In this document: piece by piece, positions 33,951 to 46,401 of the stretch
How positions within the stretch are numbered: the first letter of the stretch is position 1
Layout: every line of letters begins with the position of its first letter
Assembly: GCF_051014445.1 (NCBI RefSeq)
Contig: NW_027488365.1
Span: 8,742,001 to 8,806,000 of the forward strand
DNA from: Colletes latitarsis
Taxonomy: Eukaryota; Arthropoda; Insecta; Hymenoptera; Colletidae
Direction of reading: 5' to 3'
Length of the DNA: 64,000 nucleotides
Notes under the pieces: model-generated
Told to the model about the DNA's origin: nothing
Database searches by the model: none
The model's input: the letters and a program-made list of their open reading frames with translations, nothing else
Program-made: the position numbers and the translations under genes

Positions 33951-36519
33951 AGTGCAAATCCCAGACCTAACCCAGACCTAACATGCGTTATCCTCTAAAA
34001 TATCTATCGACACCAGGTTGAATTGACTGTTTCAGGGTGGTACCACTTTACTACGTGATCCAAACCAGAAAAAGCCAGGGATCTGTTCAGCTAGTATGAG
34101 AAATATGCGAAAGTATGAGCCTGATGAGGGCAAATCCCAGGCCTAAGCTAGACATAACATGCGTTATTCTCCAAAATATTGATCGAAACCAGGTGTAATG
34201 GACTGTTTCAGTGTGGTACCACGTTAGTACGTGATCCAATCCAGAAAAAGCCCAGGATCTAGCCATCAAGTATGAGAAATATGCGAAAGTATGTGCCTGC
34301 TGGGTGCAAATCCTAGACCTAACCCAGACCTAACATGAGTTATTCTCTAAAATAATGATCCAAACCAGGTTTAATGGACTGTTTCAGTGTGGTACCACAT
34401 TAGCACATGATCCAAACCAGAATAAGCCAGGGATTTGCTCAGCAAATATGTGAAAAACGCGAAAGTATGACCCTGATGAGGGCAAATCCCAGACCTATCC
34501 CAGACCTAAAATGCGTTATCCTCTAAAATATTTATCAAGACCAGGTTTAATTGAATGTTTCAGTGTGGTACCACATTACTACGTGATCCAATCCAGAAAA
34601 AGCCCAGGATCTGGCCATCAGGTATAAGAGATATGCGGAAGTATGACCCTGATGAGGGCAAATCCCAGGCCTAATCTAGACCTAACATGCGTTATCCTCT
34701 AAAATATTGATCGAAACTAGGATTAATGGACTGTTTCAGCGTGGTACCATATTACTACGTGTTCCAATCCAGAAGTAATCCAGGACCTGTTCAACAAGTA
34801 TGTGATGAATGCGAAAGTATGGGTCTGATGGGAGCAAATCCCAGGCCTAACCTAGGCCAAACATGAGTTATCCTCTACAATATTGATCGAAACCAGGTTT
34901 AATGGTCTGTTTCAGCGTGGTACCACATTACTACCTGATCCAAACCAGAAATAACCCAGGATCTGTTGAACAAGTATGTGATGAATGCGAAGGTATGGGT
35001 CTGATGAGGGCAAATCCCAGGCCTAACTTAGACCTAGCATGAGTTATCCTCTAAAACATTGTTCGAGACCAGGATTAAGCGACAGTTTCAGTGTGGTACC
35101 ACTTTACTACGTGATCCAAACCAGAAATAACCCAGGACCTGTTCAACAAGTATGTGATGAATGCGAAAGTATGGGTCTGATGAGGGCAAATCCCAGGCCT
35201 AACCTAGACCTAGCATGAGTTATCCTCTAAAACATTGTTCGTGACCAGGTTTAATTGACTGTTTCAGAGTGGTACCACATTACTACCTGATCCAAACCAG
35301 AAATAACCCAGGATCTGTTGAACAAGTATGTGATGAATGCGAAAGTATGGGTCTGATGAGGGCAAATCCCAGGCCTAGCCTAGACCTAGCATGAGTCATC
35401 CTGTAAAATATTGTTCGAGACCAGGATTAATCGACTGTTTCAGTGTGGTACCACTTTACTACGTGATCCAAACCAGAAATAATACAGGATCTGTTCAACA
35501 AGTATGTGAAGAATGCGAAAGTATGGGTCTGATGAGGGCAAATCCTAGCCCTAACCCAAACCTAACATGCGCTATCAACAAAAATATTGATCGAAACCAG
35601 GGTTAACTGACTGTTTCAGTGTGGTACCACATTACTACGTGATCCAAACCAGAAATAATACAGGATCTGTTCAACAAGTATGTGAAGAATGCGCAAGTAT
35701 GAGTGTGATGAGGGCAAATCCTAGCCCTAACCCAAACCTAACATGCGTTATCATCAAAAATATTGATCGAAACCAGGTTTAACTGACTGTTTCAGTGTGG
35801 TACCACATTACTACGTGATCCAAACCAGAAAAACCTAGGATCTGTTCAACAAGCATGTGAAGAATGCGAAGGTATGAGCCAGATGAGGGCAAATCCTAGA
35901 CCTAACGCAGACCTAACATGCGTTATCCTCTGAAATATTGGTTGTATCCAGGTTTAACTGACTGTTTCAGTGTGGTACCACTTTACTACGTGATCCAAAC
36001 CAGAAATAACCCAGGATCTGTTCCACAAGTATGTGAAGAATGCGAAAGTATGGGTCTGATGAGGGCAAATCCCAGGCCTAGCCTAGACCTAGCATGAGTC
36101 ATCCTCTAAAATATTGTTCGAGACCAGGATTAATCGACTGTTTCAGTGTGGTACCACTTTACTACGTGATCCAAACCAGAAATAACCCAGGATCTGTTCC
36201 ACAAGTATGTGAAGAATGCGAAAGTATGGGTCTGATGAGGGCAAATCCCAGGCCTAGCCTAGACCTAGCATGAGTTATCCTCTAAAATATTGATCGAAAA
36301 TAGGATTAATCGACTGTTTCAGTGTGGTACCACTTTACTACGTGATCCAAACCAGAGAAACCCTGGATCTGTTCAACAAGTATGTTAAAAATGCGAAAGC
36401 ATGACCCTGATGACGGCAAATCCCAGACCTATCCCAGACCTAACTTGCGTTGTCCTCCAAAATATTGATGGAAACCAGGCTTAATGGACTGTTTCTGTGT
36501 GGTACTACATTGCTACGTG
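33951..36519 (+). repeat. Mixed A-like and B-family monomers
   Basis: Fifteen units alternating between A-like forms (ATGCGTTATCC, CTAGCCATCAAG at 34,258, CTGGCCATCAGG at 34,610) and B forms (ATGAGTCATCC, AATAATACAGGATC). Around 34,600-34,860 it matches 43,040-43,290 at about +8,434 bp. The unit ending GACCTAACGCAGACC with CTCTGAAATATTGGTTGTATCC (about 35,905-35,950) is a marker that recurs at 38,038, 39,439, 48,049, 52,620 and 53,147. No non-satellite DNA was seen. Confidence 0.72.
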
Positions 36520-37460
36520 ATCCAAACCAGAAAAAACCCAGGATCTGTTCAACAAGTATGAGAAATATGCGAAAATACGACCTGATGAGGGCAAATCCCA
36601 GACCTATCCCAGACCGAACTTGCGTTATCCTACAAAATATTGACCGAGACCAGGATTAATCGTCTGTTTCAGTGTGGTACCTCTTCACTACGTGATCCAA
36701 ACCAGAGAAAGCCAGGGATCTGTTCAACAAATATGAGAAATATGCGAAAGTATGAGCCTGCTGGGGGCAAATCCTAGACCTAACCCAGACCTAACATGAG
36801 TTATGCTCTAAACTAATGATCCAAACCAGGATTAATCAACTGTTTCAGTGTGGTACCACATTACTACGTGATCCAAACCAGAAAAAACCCAGGATCTGTT
36901 CAACAAGTATGTGGAGAATGCGAAAGTATGTGTCTGATGAGGGCAAATCCCAGGCCTAACCTAGACATAACATGCGTTATCCTCTAAAATATTGATCGAC
37001 ACCAGGTTTAATGGTCCGTTTCAGTGTGGTAGCACATTACTACGGGATCCAATCCAGAAAAAGCCCAGAATCTGGCCGTCAAGTATGAGAAATATGCGAA
37101 AGTACGAGTCTGATGAGGGCAAATCCCAGGCCCAACCTAGACATAACATGCGTTATCCTCTAAAATATTGATCGAAACCAGGTTTGATTGACTGTTTCAG
37201 TGTGGTACCACATTACTACGTGATCCAAACCAGAAAACGCCAGGGATCTGTTAAACAAGTATGGGAAAAATGCGAAAATACGATCCTGATGAGAGCAAAT
37301 CCCGGACTTATCCCAGACCTAACTTGCGTTCTCCTCTAAAATATTGTCGAGACCAGGATTAAGCGACTGTTTCAGTGTGGTACCACTTTACTACGTGATC
37401 CAAACCAGAAATAACCCAGGACCTGTTCAACAAGTATGTGATGAATGCGAAAGTATGGGT
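36520..37460 (+). repeat. Block T (five monomers), copy 1
   Basis: Contains the variants GCCTGCTGGGGGCAAATCC (36,757), CTCTAAACTAATGATCC, GTGTGGTAGCACATTACTACGGG (37,024) and GAAAACGCCAGGGATC. The block recurs around 41,851-42,450, 46,712-47,651 (shift 10,191 bp) and 51,167-51,800. Its opening monomer also recurs inside the 16-monomer repeat at 56,441, 59,258 and 62,075. GTGGTAGCAC breaks the central dyad. Confidence 0.8.
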
Positions 37461-38509
37461 CTGATGGGGGCAAATCCGGGGCCTAACCTAGGCCAAACAT
37501 GAGCTATCCTCTACAATATTGATCGAAACCAGGTTTAATCGTCTGTCTCTGTGTGGTACCACATTACTACCTGATCCAAACCAGAAATAACCCAGGATCT
37601 GTTGAACAAGTATGTGATGAATGCGAAAGTATGGGTCTGATGAGGGCAAATCCCAGGCCTAACCTAGACCTAGCATGAGTTATCCTCTAACATATTGTTC
37701 GAGACCAGGATTAATCGACTGTTTCAGTGTGGTACCACTTTACTACGTGATCCAAACCAGAAATAATACAGGATCTGTTCAACAAGTATGTGAAGAATGC
37801 GAAAGTATGGGTCTGATGAGGGCAAATCCTAGCCCTAACCCAAACCTAACATGCGTTATCATCAAAAATATTGATCGAAACCAAGTTTAACTGACTGTTT
37901 CAGTGTGGTACCACATTACTACGTGATCCAAACCAGAAAAACCTAGGATCTGTTCAACAAGCATGTGAAGAATGCGAAGGTATGAGCCAGATGAGGGCAA
38001 ATCCTAGACCTAACGCAGACCTAACATGCGTTATCCTCTGAAATATTGGTTGTATCCAGGTTTAACTGACTGTTTCAGTGTGGTACCACTTTACCACGTG
38101 ATCCAAACCAGAAATAACCCAGGATCTGTTCCACAAGTATGTGAAGAATGCGAAAGTATGGGTCTGATGAGGGCAAATCCCAGGCCTAGCCTAGGCCTAA
38201 CATGAGTTATCCTCTACAATATTGATCGAAACCAGGTTTAATCGACTGTCACTGTGTGGTACCACATTACTACCTGATCCAAACCAGAAATAACCCAGGA
38301 CCTGTTCAACAAGTATGTGAAAAACGCGAAACTATGAGCCTGATGTGGGCAATTCCCAGACCTATCCCAGACATAACTTGCGTTATCCTCTAAAATATTG
38401 ATCGAAACCAGGTTTAATCGACTGTTTCAGTGTGGTACCTCATTACTACGTGTCCAAACCAGTGAAAGCACAGAATCTGGCCAACAAGTTTGAGAAATAT
38501 GCGAAAGTA
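37105..38509 (+). repeat. 1,405-bp tandem duplication, copy 1
   Basis: Eight monomers (8 x 176 less 3 bp). Contains the CGCCAGGGATC unit, the GGGGCCTAACCTAGGCC unit, an AATAATACAGGATC unit, the GGTTGTATCCAGG unit, a GTCACTGTGTGG unit, and the GTGTCCAAACCAGTGAAAGC unit. It is followed directly by copy 2. The crossover word GAGAAATATGCGAAAGTA lies at 38,492-38,509. Confidence 0.92.
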
Positions 38510-39914
38510 CGAGTCTGATGAGGGCAAATCCCAGGCCCAACCTAGACATAACATGCGTTATCCTCTAAAATATTGATCGAAACCAGGTTTGATTGACTGT
38601 TTCAGTGTGGTACCACATTACTACGTGATCCAAACCAGAAAACGCCAGGGATCTGTTAAACAAGTATGGGAAAAATGCGAAAATACGATCCTGATGAGAG
38701 CAAATCCCGGACTTATCCCAGACCTAACTTGCGTTCTCCTCTAAAATATTGTCGAGACCAGGATTAAGCGACTGTTTCAGTGTGGTACCACTTTACTACG
38801 TGATCCAAACCAGAAATAACCCAGGACCTGTTCAACAAGTATGTGATGAATGCGAAAGTATGGGTCTGATGGGGGCAAATCCGGGGCCTAACCTAGGCCA
38901 AACATGAGCTATCCTCTACAATATTGATCGAAACCAGGTTTAATCGTCTGTCTCTGTGTGGTACCACATTACTACCTGATCCAAACCAGAAATAACCCAG
39001 GATCTGTTGAACAAGTATGTGATGAATGCGAAAGTATGGGTCTGATGAGGGCAAATCCCAGGCCTAACCTAGACCTAGCATGAGTTATCCTCTAACATAT
39101 TGTTCGAGACCAGGATTAATCGACTGTTTCAGTGTGGTACCACTTTACTACGTGATCCAAACCAGAAATAATACAGGATCTGTTCAACAAGTATGTGAAG
39201 AATGCGAAAGTATGGGTCTGATGAGGGCAAATCCTAGCCCTAACCCAAACCTAACATGCGTTATCATCAAAAATATTGATCGAAACCAAGTTTAACTGAC
39301 TGTTTCAGTGTGGTACCACATTACTACGTGATCCAAACCAGAAAAACCTAGGATCTGTTCAACAAGCATGTGAAGAATGCGAAGGTATGAGCCAGATGAG
39401 GGCAAATCCTAGACCTAACGCAGACCTAACATGCGTTATCCTCTGAAATATTGGTTGTATCCAGGTTTAACTGACTGTTTCAGTGTGGTACCACTTTACC
39501 ACGTGATCCAAACCAGAAATAACCCAGGATCTGTTCCACAAGTATGTGAAGAATGCGAAAGTATGGGTCTGATGAGGGCAAATCCCAGGCCTAGCCTAGG
39601 CCTAACATGAGTTATCCTCTACAATATTGATCGAAACCAGGTTTAATCGACTGTCACTGTGTGGTACCACATTACTACCTGATCCAAACCAGAAATAACC
39701 CAGGACCTGTTCAACAAGTATGTGAAAAACGCGAAACTATGAGCCTGATGTGGGCAATTCCCAGACCTATCCCAGACATAACTTGCGTTATCCTCTAGAA
39801 TATTGATCGAAACCAGGTTTAATCGACTGTTTCAGTGTGGTACCTCATTACTACGTGTCCAAACCAGTGAAAGCACAGAATCTGGCCAACAAGTTTGAGA
39901 AATATGCGAAAGTA
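38510..39914 (+). repeat. 1,405-bp tandem duplication, copy 2
   Basis: It follows copy 1 without gap and I noticed only one difference in the stretches compared: CCTCTAAAATATTG near 38,390 versus CCTCTAGAATATTG near 39,795. This is the most similar adjacent pair in the window outside the 16-monomer repeat, so either a very recent duplication or an assembly-level duplication should be considered. Confidence 0.92.
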
Positions 39915-41120
39915 TGAGACTGATGAGGGCAAATCACAGGCCTAACCTAGACCTAGCATGAGTTACCCTCTAAAATATTGATCGAGACCAGGATTAATCG
40001 ACTGTTTCAGTGTGGTACCACTTTACTACGTGATCCAAACCAGAAAAACCCTGGATCTGTTCAACAAGTATGTGAAGAATGCGAAAGTATGGGTCTGATG
40101 AGGGCAAATCCCCGGCCTAGCCTAGACCTAGCATGAGTCATCCTCTAAAATATTGTTCGAGACCAGGATTAATCGACTGTTTCAGTGTGGTACCACTTTA
40201 CTACGTGATCCAAACCAGAAAAACCCTGGATCTGTTCAACAAGTATGTTAAAAATGCGAAAGCATGACCCTGATCAGAGCAAATCCCAGACCTATCCCAG
40301 ACCTAACTTGCGTTGTCCTCCAAAATATTGATGGAAACCAGGTTTAATGGACTGTGTCAGTGTCGTACCACATTACTACGTGATCCAAACCAGAAAACAC
40401 CCAGGATCTGTTCTACAAGTATGTGAAAAACGCGAAACTATGAGCCTGATGAGGGCAAATCCCAGGCCCAACCTAGACATAACATGCGTTATCCTCTAAA
40501 ATATTGATCGAAACCAGGTTTAATCGACTGTTTCAGTGTGGTACCACATTACTACGTGTCCAAACCAGTGAAAGCACAGAATCTGGCCTACAAGTTTGAG
40601 AAATATGCGAAAGTATGAGTCTGATGAGGGCAAATCCCAGACCTAACCTAGACATAACATGCGTTATCCTCTAAAATATTGATCGACACCAGGTTTAATG
40701 GACCGTTTCAGTGTGGTACCACATTACTACGGGATCAAACCAGAAAAAGCCCAGAATCTGTTCAACAAGTATGTGAAGAATGCGCAAGTATGAGTCTGAT
40801 GTGGGCAAATCCCAGGCCCAACCTAGACATAACATGCGTTATTCTCAAAAATAATGATCCAAACCAGGTTTAATGGACTGTTTCAGTGTGGTACCACATT
40901 AGTACATGATCCAAACCAGAATAAGCCAGGGATTTGTTCAACAAGTATGTGAAAAACGCGAAAGTATGAGCCTGATGAGGGCAAATCCCAGGCCTAACCT
41001 AGACATGACATGCGTTATCCGCTAAAATATTGATCGAAACCAGGTTTAATGCACGTTTTCAGTGTGGTACCACATTACTACGTGATCCAAACCAGAAAAA
41101 ACCCAGGATCTGTTTAACAA
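39090..41120 (+). repeat. 2-kb dispersed duplication U, copy 1
   Basis: Matches 47,700-49,730 at a constant shift of 8,610 bp. It overlaps the second 1,405-bp copy and then continues through GTGAAAGCACAG, CCCTGGATCTGTTC, ACGGGATCAAACC and TAATGCACGTTTTC units. One monomer (about 39,490-39,600) differs from its partner as if converted: CCACAAG here versus CAACAAG and GAATCCG there. Divergence begins at GGATCTGTTTAACAAG (41,110). Confidence 0.83.
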
Positions 41121-43249
41121 GTATGTGATGAATGCGAAAGTATGGGTCTGATGAGGGCAAATCCCAGGCCTAGCCTAGACCTAGCATGAGTCATCCTCTA
41201 AAATATTGTTCGAGACCAGGATTAATCGACTGTTTCAGTGTGGTACCACTTTACTACGTGATCCAAACCAGAAAAAACCCTGGATCTGTTCAACAAGTAT
41301 GTTAAAAATGCGAAAGCATGACCCTGATGACGGCAAATCCCAGACCTATCCCAGACCTAACTTGCGTTGTCCTCCAAAATATTGATGGAAACCAGGTTTA
41401 ATGGACTGTTTCAGTGTGGTACCACATTGCTACGTGATCCAAACCAGAAAAAGCCAGGGATCTGTTCAACAAATATGAGAAATATGCGAAAGTATGAGCC
41501 TGATGAGGGCAAATCCCAGGCCTAACCTAGACATAACATGCGTTATTCTCTAAAATATTGATCGAAACCAGGTCTAATGGACTGTTTCAGTGTGGTACCA
41601 CATTAGTCCGTGATCCAATCCAGAAAAAGCCCAGGATCTAGCCATCAAGTATGAGAAATATGCGAAAGTATGAGCCTGATGAGGGCAAATCCCAGGCCTA
41701 ACCTAGACATAACATGCGTTATCCGCTAAAATATTGATCGAAACAAGGTTTTGATGGACTGTTTCAGTGTGGTACCACATTACTGCGTGATCCAATCCAG
41801 AAAAAGCCCAGGATCTAGCCATCAAGTATGAGAAATATGCGAAAGTATGAGCCTGCTGGGGGCAAATCCTAGACCTAACCCAGACCTAACATGAGTTATT
41901 CTCTAAACTAATGATCCAAACCAGGATTAATCAACTGTTTCAGAGTGGTACCACATTACTACGTGATCCAAACCAGAAAAAACCCAGGATCTGTTCAACA
42001 AGTATGTGGAGAATGCGAAAGTATGTGTCTGATGAGGGCGAATCCCAGGCCCAACCTAGACATAACATGCGTTATCCTCTAAAATATTGATCGACACCAG
42101 GTTTAATGGTCCGTTTCAGTGTGGTAGCACATTACTACGGGATCCAATCCAGAAAAAGCCCAGAATCTGGCCGTCAAGTATGAGAAATATGCGAAAGTAC
42201 GTGTCTGATGAGGGCAAATCCCAGGCCCAACCTAGACATAACATGCGTTATCCTCTAAAATATTGATCGAAACCAGGTTTGATTGACTGTTTCAATGTGG
42301 TACCACATTACTACGTGATCCAAACCAGAAAACGCCAGGGATCTGTTCAACAAGTATGGGAAAAATGCGAAAATACGATCCTGATGAGAGCAAATCCCGG
42401 ACTTATCCCAGACCTAACTTGCGTTCAACTCTAAAATATTGTCGAGACCAGGATTAAGCGACTGTTTCAGTGTGGTACCACTTTACTACGTGATCCAAAC
42501 CAGAAAAAACCCAGGATCTGTTCAACAAGTATGTGAAGAATGCGCAAGTATGAGTCTGACGAGGGCAAATCCCAGGCCCAACCTAGACATAACATGCGTT
42601 ATCCTCTAAAATATTGATCGAAACTAGGTTTAATGGACTGTTTCAGTGTGGTACCACATTACTATGTGATCCAAACCAGAATAACCCAGGATCTGTTCAA
42701 CAAGTATGTTAAAAGTGCGAAAGCATGACCCTGATGAGGGCAAATCCCAGACCTATCCCAGACCTAACTTGCGTTGTCCTCTAAAATATTGATGGAAACC
42801 AAGTTTAATGGACTGTTTCAGTGTGGTACCACATTACTACGTGATACAAACCAGAAAAAACCCTGGATCTGTTGAACAAGTATGTGAAAAACGCGAAACT
42901 ATGAGCCTGATGAGGGCAAATCCCAGACCTATCCCATACCTAAAATGCGTTATCCTCTAAAATATTTATCAAGACCAGGTTTAATTGAATGTTTCAGTGT
43001 GGTACCACATTACTACGTGATCCAATCCAGAAAAAGCCCAGGATCTGGCCATCAAGTATAAGAGATATGCGAAAGTATGACCCTGATGAGGGCAAATCCC
43101 AGGCCTAATCAAGACCTAACATGCGTTATCCTCTAAAATATTGATCGAAACTAGGTTTAATGGACTGTTTCAGCGTGGTACCACATTACTACGTGTTCCA
43201 ATCCAGAAGTAACCCAGGACCTGTTCAACAAGTATGTGATGAATGCGAA
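41121..43249 (+). repeat. Mixed B-domain monomers including block T copy 2
   Basis: Twelve monomers. The CTGCTGGGGG unit at 41,851 starts the second block T, which runs to about 42,450 with GTGGTAGCAC at 42,122. Units at 41,470-41,830 match 50,960-51,160 and the 16-monomer repeat (CAGGTCTAATGG, ATCCGCTAAAAT). About 43,030-43,250 matches 34,600-34,810. Array sequence only. Confidence 0.72.
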
Positions 43250-44080
43250 AGTATGGGTCTGATGGGGGCAAATCCCAGGCCTAACCTAGGCCAAACATGA
43301 GTTATCCTCTACAATATTGATCGAAACCAGGTTTAATCGTCTGTCTCTGTGTGGTACCACATTACTACCTGATCCAACCCAGAAATAACCCAGGATCTGT
43401 TGAACAAGTATGTGATGAATGCGAAAGTATGGGTCTGATGAGGGCAAATTCCAGGCCTAACTTAGACCTAGCATGAGTTATCCTCTAAAACATTGTTCGA
43501 GACCAGGATTAAGCGACAGTTTCAGTGTGGTACCACTTTACTACGTGATCCAAACCAGAAATAACTCAGGACCTGTTCAACAAGTATGTGATGAATGCGA
43601 AAGTATGGGTCTGATGAGGGCAAATCCCAGGCTTAAGCTAGACCTAGCATGAGTTATCCTCTAACATATTGTTCGAGACCAGGATTAGTCGACTGTTTCA
43701 GTGTGGTACCACATTACTGCCTGATCCAAACCAGAAATAACCCAGGATCTGTTGAACAAGTATGTGATGAATGCGAAAGTATGGGTCTGATGAGGGCAAA
43801 TCCCAGGCCTAACCTAGACCTAGCATGAGTTATCCTCTAAAACATTGTTCGTGACCAGGTTTAATTGACTGTTTCAGTGTGGTACCACATTACTACCTGA
43901 TCCAAACCAGAAATAACCCAGGATCTGTTGAACAAGTATGTGATGAATGCGAAAGTATGGGTCTGATGAGGGCAAATCCCAGGCCTAACCTAGACCTAGC
44001 ATGAGTTATCCTCTAAAACATTGTTCGAGACCAGGACTAAGCGACAGTTTCAGTGTGGTACCACTTTACTACGTGATCCA
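43250..44080 (+). repeat. B-core block, second location
   Basis: Follows 30,943-31,770 at about +12,307 bp, including the rare CCTGATCCAACCCAG (31,063 and 43,368) and CCAGGCTTAAGCTAGACC (31,321 and 43,628) variants. Part of it (about 44,020-44,170) also matches about 52,100-52,250. The same B-core sequence is thus present in two places 12 kb apart. Confidence 0.78.
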
Positions 44081-45345
44081 AACCAGAAATAACCCAGGAC
44101 CTGTTCAACAAGTATGTGATGAATGCGAAAGTATGGGTCTGATGAGGGCAAATCCCAGGCCTAACCTAGACCTAGCATGAGTTATCCTCTAACATATTGT
44201 TCGAGACCAGGATTAAGCGACAGTTTCAGTGTGGTACCACATTACTACCTGATCCAAACCAGAAATAATACAGGATCTGTTCAACAAGTATGTGAAGAAT
44301 GCGAAAGTATGGGTCTGATGAGGGCAAATCCTAGACCTAACCCAAACCTAACATGCGTTATCATCAAAAATATTGATCGAAACCAGGTTTAACTGACTGT
44401 TTCAGTGTGGTACCACATTACTACGTGATCCAAACCAGAAAAACCTAGGATCTGTTCAACAAGTATGTGAAGAATGCGAAAGTATGGGTCTGATGAGGGC
44501 AAATCCCAGGCCTAGCCTAGACCTAGCATGAGTCATCCTCTAAAATATTGTTCGAGACCAGGATTAATCGACAGTTTGAGTGTGGTACCACTTTACTACG
44601 TGATCCAAACCAGAAAAACCCTGGATCTGTTCAACAAGTATGTTAAAAATGCGAAAGCATGACCCTGATGAAGGCAAATCCCAGACCTAACCGTGTCCTA
44701 ACCGGCGTTATCCTCTAAAATGTTGATCGTGACCAGGTTTAATTGACTGTTTCAGTGTGGTACCACATTACTACCTGATCCAAACCAGAAATAACCCAGG
44801 ACCTGTTCAACAAGTATGTGAAAAACGCGAAACTATGAGCCTGATGTGGGCAATTCCCAGACCTATCCCAGACATAACTTGCGTTATCCTCTAAAATGTT
44901 GATCGTGACCAGGTTTAATTGACTGTTTCAGTGTGGTATCACTTTACTACGTTATCCAAACCAGAAAAACCCTGGATCTGTTCAACAAGTATGTGAAGAA
45001 TGCGAAAGTATGGGTCTGATGAGGGCAAATCCCAGGCCTAGCCTAGACCTAGCATGAGTCATCCTCTAAAATATTGTTCGAGACCAGGATTAATCGACTG
45101 TTTCAGTGTGGTACCACTTTACTACGTGATCCAAACCAGAAAAACCCTGGATCTGTTCAACAAGTATGTTAAAAATGCGAAAGCATGACCCTGATGAAGG
45201 CAAATCCCAGACCTATCCCAAACCTAACTTGCGTTGTCCTCCAAAATATTGATGGAAACCAGGTTTAATGGACTGTTTCAGTGTCGTACCACATTACTAC
45301 GTGATCCAAACCAGAAAAAACCCAGGATCTGTTCTACAAGTATGT
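44081..45345 (+). repeat. B-family monomers, no long local partner
   Basis: Seven units carrying AATAATACAGGATC, ACCTAGGATCTG, CCCTGGATCTGTTC with TATGTTAAAAATGCG, and CCTAACCGGCG. A group of two to three monomers (CCTGGATC unit plus AAAGCATGACCC unit) appears at 44,610 and again at 44,960-45,200. I saw nothing other than satellite. Confidence 0.7.
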
Positions 45346-46401
45346 GAAGAATCCGAAAGTATGGGTCTGAAGAGGGCAAATCCTAGACCTAACCCGGACC
45401 TAACATGCGATATCCTTTAAAATATTAACCGAGACTAGGTTTCATGGACTGTTTCCGTGTGGCACCACTTTACTACTTGATCCAAACCAGAAAAAGCCCA
45501 GAATATGGCCATCAAGTATGAGGAATATGCGATAGTATGAGCCTGATAAGGGCAAATCCCAGACCTAACCGAGTCCTAACCGGCGTTATCCTCTAAAATG
45601 TTGATCGTGACCAGGATTAATCGACTGTTTCAGTGTGGTACCACTTTACTAGGTGATCCAAACCAGAAATAACCCAGGATCTGTACAACAAGTATGTGAA
45701 GAATCCGAAAGTATGGGTCTGAAGAGGGCAAATCCTAGACCTAACCCGGACCTCACATGCGATATCCTTTAAAATATTAACCGAGACTAGGTTTCATGGA
45801 CTGTTTCCGTGTGGCACCACTTTACTACTTGATCCAAACCAGAAAAAGCCCAGAATATGGCCATCAAGTATGAGGAATATGCGAAAGTATGAGCCTGATA
45901 AGGGCAAATCCCAGACCTAACCGAGTCCTAACCGGCGTTATCCTCTAAAATGTTGATCGTGACCAGGATTAATCGACTGTTTCAGTGTGGTACCACTTTA
46001 CTAGGTGATCCAAACCAGAAATAACCCAGGATCTGTACAACAAGTATGTGAAGAATCCGAAAGTATGGGTCTGAAGAGGGCAAATCCTAGACCTAACCCG
46101 GACCTAACATGCGATATCCTTTAAAATATTAACCGAGACTAGGTTTCATGGACTGTTTCCGTGTGGCACCACTTTACTACTTGATCCAAACCAGAAAAAG
46201 CCCAGAATATGGCCATCAAGTATGAGGAATATGCGAAAGTATGAGCCTGATAAGGGCAAATCCCAGACCTAACCGAGTCCTAACCGGCGTTATCCTCTAA
46301 AATGTTGATCGTGACCAGGATTAATCGACTGTTTCAGTGTGGTACCACTTTACTAGGTGATCCAAACCAGAAATAACCCAGGATCTGTTCAACAAGTATG
46401 T
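45346..46401 (+). repeat. 352-bp dimer repeated three times
   Basis: Copies at 45,346-45,697, 45,698-46,049 and 46,050-46,401; the last changes to another monomer at about 46,385. Each pairs a unit with GAATCCG, TCTGAAGAGGGC and CCCGGACC with a unit containing ATGCGATATCCTTTAAAATA, TTAACCGAGACTAGG, CCGTGTGGCACCAC and CAGAATATGGCC. I noticed only two substitutions: GCGATAGTATG in copy 1, and CCTCACATGCG where copy 2's GATATCC monomer begins. GTGTGGCACCAC lacks a palindromic centre. The dimer also sits inside the 16-monomer repeat. Confidence 0.9.
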
